Source of the DNA: Epiperipatus broadwayi
Lineage: Eukaryota; Onychophora; Udeonychophora; Euonychophora; Peripatidae
DNA length: 64,000 nucleotides
Assembly: GCA_028023455.1 (NCBI GenBank)
Contig: JAQFVV010000208.1
Span: 62,001-126,000, forward strand
Direction of reading: 5' to 3'
Positions 60,505-64,000 of this stretch are shown piece after piece. The notes below the pieces were generated by a model. It was not told the origin of the DNA. It was given only the letters and a program-made list of their open reading frames with translations, and ran no database searches. Position 1 is the stretch's first letter; each line of letters opens with the position of its first letter. Position numbers and translations under genes: made by a program.

Positions 60505-61855
60505 AAATGAATACTCATAGGGGAAGAGGAGTGAAAATTAAACATTAAATAGAACCTTAACTATTAAAAATTAAATATTAATATTAAAAATTAAACATTA
60601 AATAGAACATTAAATTCATTAATGTTATCCAAAAGATTTGTTCCAACATTGGTTATAGTCAAACAAAACTGATGATTATTTTCATTTTTGAATTAATGTT
60701 GTAATATTAGCAATTTTTTCTTCCATAATATTAAAAAAAGTTACTTTTATAAGTATATCTTGTTATTTCATATATATATATTGAAGTTTTTATTTTATAA
60801 ATAATATTGAAGAATATTTTTGAGAGTTACTTTTTACTTCTCTCTGTTTATCTCTATTTCCAGAAATTAGGTATTGTCTCAATTTGATAATTTTAAAATA
60901 TTGATCTTTTCTTGGTGAGAATTATATGTCTGGTATCTAAGTATAACTCAGAAATAATTTGATGGCCCTTTTCTGAATTTTTATTTAGTTATTTATTTAT
61001 TTGCTTTATCTTCTTAATGTTGTTTTAAAAAAGATATATAAGTTTATTACTTTTGATGATTGTAACATCAATAAACTATTGCATTGGTATTGTAGTCATG
61101 TTTAAAGGATTTCAAACTGTGGTTAACTTCAGTATTTGTTTTTCAATTTTTCATTCATTTGATGTAAAATTTTGAACTAAGATGTTCATTGCTTCATTTT
61201 CATTTCAAATCAAATACCTAGATGTACTTAAAAATACAAAACAAATTTACACAATTTGTTTTCTTGGGTTTTTTTTTATTTTTCTAAAACTAAATTAAAT
61301 ATTTGTTTCTTGATAAGTACATAATATTTATATTCAGATTTTATTTGAATATATTATTTTCTAGCAAAAAATAACCTGAAAATTTGCTAATATAAAACAT
61401 GAAGTGTAAGCAAATAAGGTAACACCTATTATCAATATAAATAGCCATTTTTTTGTAATTATATGTTCAACTTTTAAATTTTAAAAATCATTTTCACTAT
61501 ATGAATTTATTCTTTACTGAAAAATGATTAATTAATACAAAATTGATGGAGAATTATTTTTTGTTTTTTGAAATACATTTTAACCTGAAAGCTAAAATGA
61601 AATATTTTGTTCTAATTATTTATTTCAGTTCATTGCTCTTTTTGCATGTTTTACAAAATTGATATTGAACTGGGTTCCTCTGAATAAACCTTCTTTGTAT
61701 TAGGTTTAAATACTTTTAACACATAACTTTTTAATATTTTTGGTGTTAATAAGTTTTACTATCTAAACTTTAATATCTCTAGACTTTAACTAAGTTTTAA
61801 CATTTACTTTAGTACATAACTTCTTAATTATACTTCTTCATAATTATTATTTTAT
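60505..61855. other. AT-rich intergenic DNA, nothing recognised
   Basis: A short direct repeat ('aaaattaaacattaaatagaac') occurs twice near 60535-60610. Otherwise no feature. Confidence 0.4.
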
Positions 61856-61859
61856 TTCA

Positions 61860-62165
61860 TTTATATTATGGGAATAGACTGACTCCTCAAGCAGAGAGGA
61901 GAATACCATTGATAGTATATCCATCAAAAATGCCCATGGCCAGATCAGGCCATATGAAACATCAAATGAACACATTTCCTGACCATGACCCATCTCAAGT
62001 ACTTATAATGGTTGGGGATAGATTGGCCTCTTACCCTATCTGCCATACAGGGTGCCACTAGGCTATTTGAACATAGAAAATTTATAATGTAGAGAGATAC
62101 TTCTTGTTAGGATCTAAATTTTGTACCATTAGCCCTTGCCACTAGCTCAAGGAGAAACAGAAACT
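61860..62165 (-). mobile_element. Dispersed repeat I, copy 2
   Basis: The reverse complement shares with 46660-46765 the blocks 'gccatgggcatttttgatgg', 'tatcaatggtattctcctct' and 'agtctattccc'. On its minus strand the head begins near 62160 ('ccttgagctagtggcaaggg'). The tRNA-like head is not obvious in this copy. Confidence 0.5.
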
Positions 62166-62169
62166 TAAA

Positions 62170-63765
62170 ATCTAAATTCCTAAATGTATTTCAATAGTAA
62201 AAAAAATTAAGCCACTGCCAGTAATTATCACAAAAACATTTATTTATGCACATATAACTTTGAGGAATAAATTAATATTGTATAGATTTTATTATTAATT
62301 TTAAATTTAAATTGTTAGTTTAATAAGTCTGCCCAGATGGACAGTTTATATATTTTTATTTTAAAATGTTGAGTATAGATAGACTACATACAATACACAA
62401 TTAAAAACTTTTCAAAACCTTTAACCTCAGGCTAAAAGTTGATAGCCAAACCAGACTAGCTTCCTGATATACAGACAAATCAATGCAATATGAAAATATT
62501 AGCATAAAACCAAGCTGACAGGAATGTGCATCTGCAGCATGATATCATTTAAAAGAAATGATCCTCATCCAATACAGGAATGTATGTTTAACTGGCAAAG
62601 GAATCATATATAAAAAACATTAATAAGAAATGCTTTGTATAGAGGGAAAGTGGTCTTGGCTAACTTATAGTCCCTATCCATAGTGCAAAAAGGGAAATCA
62701 ATGATGGGCAAGTACTCCACGTCCATGGCAATGTGATGGTTAGACCCTTGGGGCCATGCATTCATTTGGGCACATTGCTCTGTATGCTAACATGGTTCAC
62801 ATTAGCTTGATATAAACACCCATGTATCCCTACTCCAGCATCGACTCAACTACAAAACAAATAATTTGAAATTAACCCCAATGATCTAACTAATGGCTCT
62901 ATGCAGCCATCTACACCCAACTTTAAATTTAATAATTTAATTAACACATAATAATATAAAAAAACAGAAATGGAAATTATTAATTCACAAACTTAATACA
63001 TAAATGAAAGGTTATTAACTGATATAGAGTCCTGTTGCTGATCAGGTAATAGTCCGCTTATTTATATTTTTTATGGATTGACTACTTATTGGACATATAT
63101 TTAAAGGAAAGTTCAATTGATAAAAGTTTATAATTCACCTTTGGTTTTGATGACTCCTCCAGATTTCATCCAGTTTATGAAAGTCCTTGCTGATCTGATT
63201 GTTTGCTAATAGTTCATTGGAGGCATGACTGCTACAAGCCATATTTTCTGGAACTGTGGTCAGGAGGCTAAGCTAGCGCAAATGAAAAAATAAATAAATC
63301 TGATGTCAGACTCCTACATCATGAAGTCTAGCTGTAATATATAGCAAGATTAATAGTTACATTAAAACAATTCAATAATTTTTCCTTTGTGGCCTCCCTT
63401 ATCACAAATTCAATGGATCGATCGAACATGATGTCATTTGTTCTTAAGGTCCAGATATTTTATTTCTGACCCATACATGGCTTGGTGCTTGCATTGGTCA
63501 TTCTGCTTCATAATCTTAATTTTTTATCTCTTATATGACCTTTCAATTATTTAAGTGCCCCAAAGGCTAGTTTGCCTTACTTTTAATTAATAAAACAATC
63601 ACTTCCATTTACTAAGATTAATCATGATTCTTAAATTAGAAATTAATTAACATTTATTTCTGTTTTCTTTTATATAACTTTTTACTAAAAGTACTAATCT
63701 TTAGATCTTTACTTTTTTACATTTCTTACTTTTAAATACTTTTTTTTTAAAAAATAGTTGTCCAT
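62170..63765. other. Unclassified, less AT-rich sequence
   Basis: 62400-62900 and 63130-63500 have higher GC than most of the window and may be parts of a transposable element. I found no frame with a motif and no second copy in the window. Confidence 0.35.
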
Positions 63766-63794
63766 CTATGCAATATATATATAAAATACATATT

Positions 63795-63910
63795 TTGCGG
63801 GTTCATCCGTGTTAAAAACTTTTAATATTAATATACTGACGTTTCAACTTGGTCACACAAGCCATCCACAGAGTTATAAAAGATAGAAAGATGGTTGTAG
63901 AGGCGCTACA
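63795..63910 (-). mobile_element. Penelope-like element end with degenerate hammerhead
   Basis: On the minus strand, CTGTGGA (for CTGATGA) at about 63873-63867 is followed by a GGCTTG/CAAGTT stem II, GAAAC and GTC (about 63847-63840). 'aacacggatgaacccgcaaaa' follows. The order core, GAAACGTC, then a 'cacggatgaacccgc' tail is what I associate with Penelope-type repeats. Two core positions are mutated, so it is inactive. Confidence 0.45.
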
Positions 63911-64000
63911 ATCACTGATTTGAATAAAATGTTAAAATTCCACCAATAGCAAAAAATGTTAAATTTAGGAATGTTTAAAAAAAAAAAAAATCTTTCCAAA

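Overview
The window reads as nuclear DNA of an invertebrate animal. It is very AT-rich (I estimate about three quarters A+T). Almost no long reading frames are present, and microsatellites, fold-back (inverted-repeat) elements, tRNA-derived SINEs and decayed retrotransposons are dense. Nothing suggests a bacterium, plastid or virus. The one intact gene is of animal type, but I cannot name the phylum from sequence alone.

Layout. 1-2.2 kb is a large fold-back element carrying a nested hairpin and a copy of a hammerhead-bearing repeat. 2.2-9.3 kb is mostly featureless AT-rich DNA with SINEs and short inverted-repeat elements. 9.3-12.6 kb is a fold-back element with a giant (ATT)n array in one arm and a second element, with an 8-bp target duplication, nested inside. 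14.3-18.6 kb and 21.5-23.7 kb are two minus-strand RTE-like LINE relics. The first is split by a 1.4-kb insert holding Penelope-like and other LINE remnants. 26.5-27 kb holds the best hammerhead ribozyme. 28.4-29.7 kb is the single intact gene, an intronless choline/ethanolamine-kinase-like gene with a TATA box and a poly(A) signal. 30-64 kb is again repeat-rich: hammerhead families at 31, 35-36, 41, 49-51, 54-55 and 58-59 kb, another RT fragment at 37 kb, palindromic elements at 39-41, 56 and 60 kb, a mariner-type HTH fragment at 43 kb, a hAT-like MITE at 44 kb, and a Gag relic at 47.6-48.2 kb.

The most interesting signal is that several unrelated-looking dispersed repeats share the catalytic core of the self-cleaving hammerhead ribozyme (CTGATGA, stem II, GAAA, a very short palindromic stem III, then the cleavage base and a matching stem I). 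I see at least three families: one canonical copy at 26.8 kb; one at the centre of long inverted-repeat elements (58.9 kb is best); and one in a tRNA-like SINE/retrozyme-like repeat (1.0, 31.1, 49.8, 51.2 kb). Remnants of Penelope-like elements, which are known to carry such ribozymes, lie in the same window. The genes do not form a pathway; this is a gene-poor, transposon-dominated region.
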